In this document: positions 62,766 through 64,000 of the stretch, one piece after another | Layout: each line of letters opens with the position of its first letter | Numbering within the stretch: position 1 is the stretch's first letter | NCBI GenBank assembly: GCA_903897855.1 | Contig: CAIUDH010000076.1 | Location: 1-64,000 of the forward strand | DNA length: 64,000 nucleotides | Source of the DNA: an uncultured Bacteroidota bacterium | GTDB taxonomy: Bacteria > Bacteroidota > Bacteroidia > UKL13-3 | Direction: 5' to 3' | Position numbers and translations under genes: made by a program | The notes under the pieces: model-generated | The model's database searches: none | The model's input: the letters and a program-made list of their open reading frames with translations, nothing else | Told to the model about the DNA's origin: nothing

Positions 62766-64000
62766 CTACTGTCGCTCTTGGAAATAATTAGCCATTCTTT
62801 CAAATTTCTGTGCTTGCAGTTGAATCTGATCAGCATAATCTTTTAACCCGTTTTGTCGAGCCATGTTAGCCGATACTTGAATAGCCTGAAAGTCCATACG
62901 TGCATCATCTCTAACAGGTCTGAATGTTTTACCTGAGGAAGCGTATTTGTCATAATATGTTAGTTCATCAAAGCATTGCTTCAATAGTTTATCATTCCAA
63001 GTCTTCGCTTTGGTGGTATCGCCTGCAGCATAATAGGACTCTACAATTTGAAGGAAATAATAATTCATTGGTATATTCTCCACAGGTAGCTCGGTCATAC
63101 ATCTATCCAACACCTCAATAGCACGCTTTTTATCGCCTGCCTTTACCCATTCTGCCGAAAGGCGTGAAAAAACATTCCGGAAATTATACGTCTGACGCAT
63201 GCTTGTTTGATCCACATAAACGCCTTGATGATTTAATCCACCGAATTTGAATTTCTCCATCACTGCATGATCAAGTTTTTTCACATTGATTCTTCCTGAT
63301 TGTCTGTTTTCACCCTCGTCGGTATTCCGAATTGGAACTAATTTATACGTGAATCCATCGAGTTGGAAGTAAGGCTGTAAGCCAAGATATGGCTCGGCAC
63401 CCGTAGTAATTGCCCAATAAATAGGGCGGGTGTTGATATTATTCGCGATGATATCAAGAGTTACTAAATCATTCTTTAAAATGTATTTGTCTTTACCCGG
63501 TGAAGGTAATTCCCAAATTATACTGTCCACCATCAAACCTTCGTCTTCTTGCGAAACAACATGGTTTTGCTTGCATAATTCCTTATCTATTTTGATACTC
63601 AATTTCTTGGTTGGATAATAGCTATAACCTTCTTCTCCTCCACCTTGACTTTGCACGGTGTTCTTGTCGTTACACACGAAATTCATCCAGGTGCTTAGAT
63701 CCACATAATCTTTTAATTTTTTGCCTGTAGTAACATAAAAAACTTGATCACGCACACCTTGCACATATTGGTTTGGCTTTAAGGTAAGTTTAATAGGTTC
63801 ACTATCGTATACCTTTCTATTCAAGACATCAACATACCAGTCGGTGTTTAACAAACTAAGATTGATGATTCGTATATCAGGGCGCACTCCTTCAATATTT
63901 TGTGCATACCATAAAGGATACGTATCATTATCTCCGTTGGTGAATAGAATCGCATTGGGGTCGCAACTTTCCAAGTAACATTTAGCGTAGTCTGCACTAA
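62766..64000 (-). CDS. DUF2723-family protein, C-terminal part (N-terminus outside window)
   Basis: The frame is open from base 64000 to the stop at 62766 (about 411 codons) and continues upstream of the window. The visible part begins SADYAKCYLESCDPNAILFTNGDNDTYPLWYAQ, the characteristic segment after the membrane domain of Bacteroidota DUF2723 (GT-C like, sometimes called GT117) proteins. A soluble region follows with NTRPIYWAITTGAEPYLGL near the middle and a helical TPR-like C-terminus (AEWVKAGDKKRAIEVLDRCM). The missing N-terminus should carry about ten membrane helices. It probably glycosylates surface molecules; the substrate is unknown. Confidence 0.9.
   Translation of the reverse strand, partial: SADYAKCYLESCDPNAILFTNGDNDTYPLWYAQNIEGVRPDIRIINLSLLNTDWYVDVLNRKVYDSEPIKLTLKPNQYVQGVRDQVFYVTTGKKLKDYVDLSTWMNFVCNDKNTVQSQGGGEEGYSYYPTKKLSIKIDKELCKQNHVVSQEDEGLMVDSIIWELPSPGKDKYILKNDLVTLDIIANNINTRPIYWAITTGAEPYLGLQPYFQLDGFTYKLVPIRNTDEGENRQSGRINVKKLDHAVMEKFKFGGLNHQGVYVDQTSMRQTYNFRNVFSRLSAEWVKAGDKKRAIEVLDRCMTELPVENIPMNYYFLQIVESYYAAGDTTKAKTWNDKLLKQCFDELTYYDKYASSGKTFRPVRDDARMDFQAIQVSANMARQNGLKDYADQIQLQAQKFERMANYFQERQ

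Overview
The window is a chromosomal segment of a Bacteroidota bacterium, AT-rich (about 38% GC by eye). Pointers to the phylum are PorX (response regulator plus PglZ), type A and type B type-IX-secretion (T9SS) tails, PKD-repeat surface proteins, a DUF2723 protein, DUF4199, the PspC/GIN-domain protein with a PadR repressor, a eukaryotic-type NADP isocitrate dehydrogenase, and recurrent TAnnTTTG promoter elements with few Shine-Dalgarno sequences. I cannot place it below phylum. I see no rRNA, tRNA, CRISPR array, insertion sequence or prophage.

Layout. 1-3.1 kb: a PKD surface protein running off the left edge, then an O-methyltransferase/GNAT pair. 3.3-7.6 kb: pckA facing a padR-pspC operon across a perfect 20-bp hairpin. 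7.8-13.1 kb: two glycosyltransferases, a YjbR protein, an unknown secreted protein, ccmB, yicC. 13.6-20.2 kb: icd, then a leftward surface-glycan block (GT4, O-antigen ligase/polymerase, WecE-type aminotransferase, lnt). 20.5-22.4 kb: an Rlu pseudouridine synthase and an acyl-CoA dehydrogenase. 22.7-30.5 kb: a T9SS cargo locus with two large secreted proteins leftward, and an XRE regulator plus a third T9SS protein rightward. 30.6-34.6 kb: purL and porX. 34.7-42.5 kb: a GT-C transferase, an HD hydrolase, a WbpD-like acetyltransferase, a GT2, truA, DUF1573, yajC, coaE and an M23 peptidase. 42.5-49.3 kb: a GT2/DUF4199/unknown operon, a degenerate amidohydrolase, menE, an ABC-F protein. 49.4-53.6 kb: a secreted coiled-coil protein, panB, a KAS III homologue and a GT4. 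53.6-62.5 kb (leftward): GT-C membrane proteins, a GT2, a DnaQ/GIY-YIG fusion, an SRAP protein and a dnaJ-unknown-nnr operon. The right edge cuts a DUF2723 gene.

How the genes fit together. Most non-housekeeping content concerns the cell surface: nine GT2/GT4 or GT-C glycosyltransferases, sugar-modifying enzymes, lipoprotein acylation (lnt), the Sec accessory YajC, and T9SS cargo together with the T9SS regulator PorX. The genes are scattered in small operons rather than one polysaccharide island.

I found no obvious new multi-gene defence or biosynthetic system. The most unusual signals are (i) at least five genes whose TAnnTTTG element ends only 3-5 nt before the start codon, suggesting leaderless mRNAs; (ii) an ABC-F protein whose second ATP site is degenerate in all three contributing motifs; (iii) an amidohydrolase-fold protein without metal ligands; (iv) mirror-image divergent promoters between T9SS cargo and an XRE regulator; (v) a likely PadR operator; and (vi) a few unknown proteins embedded in conserved-looking operons.
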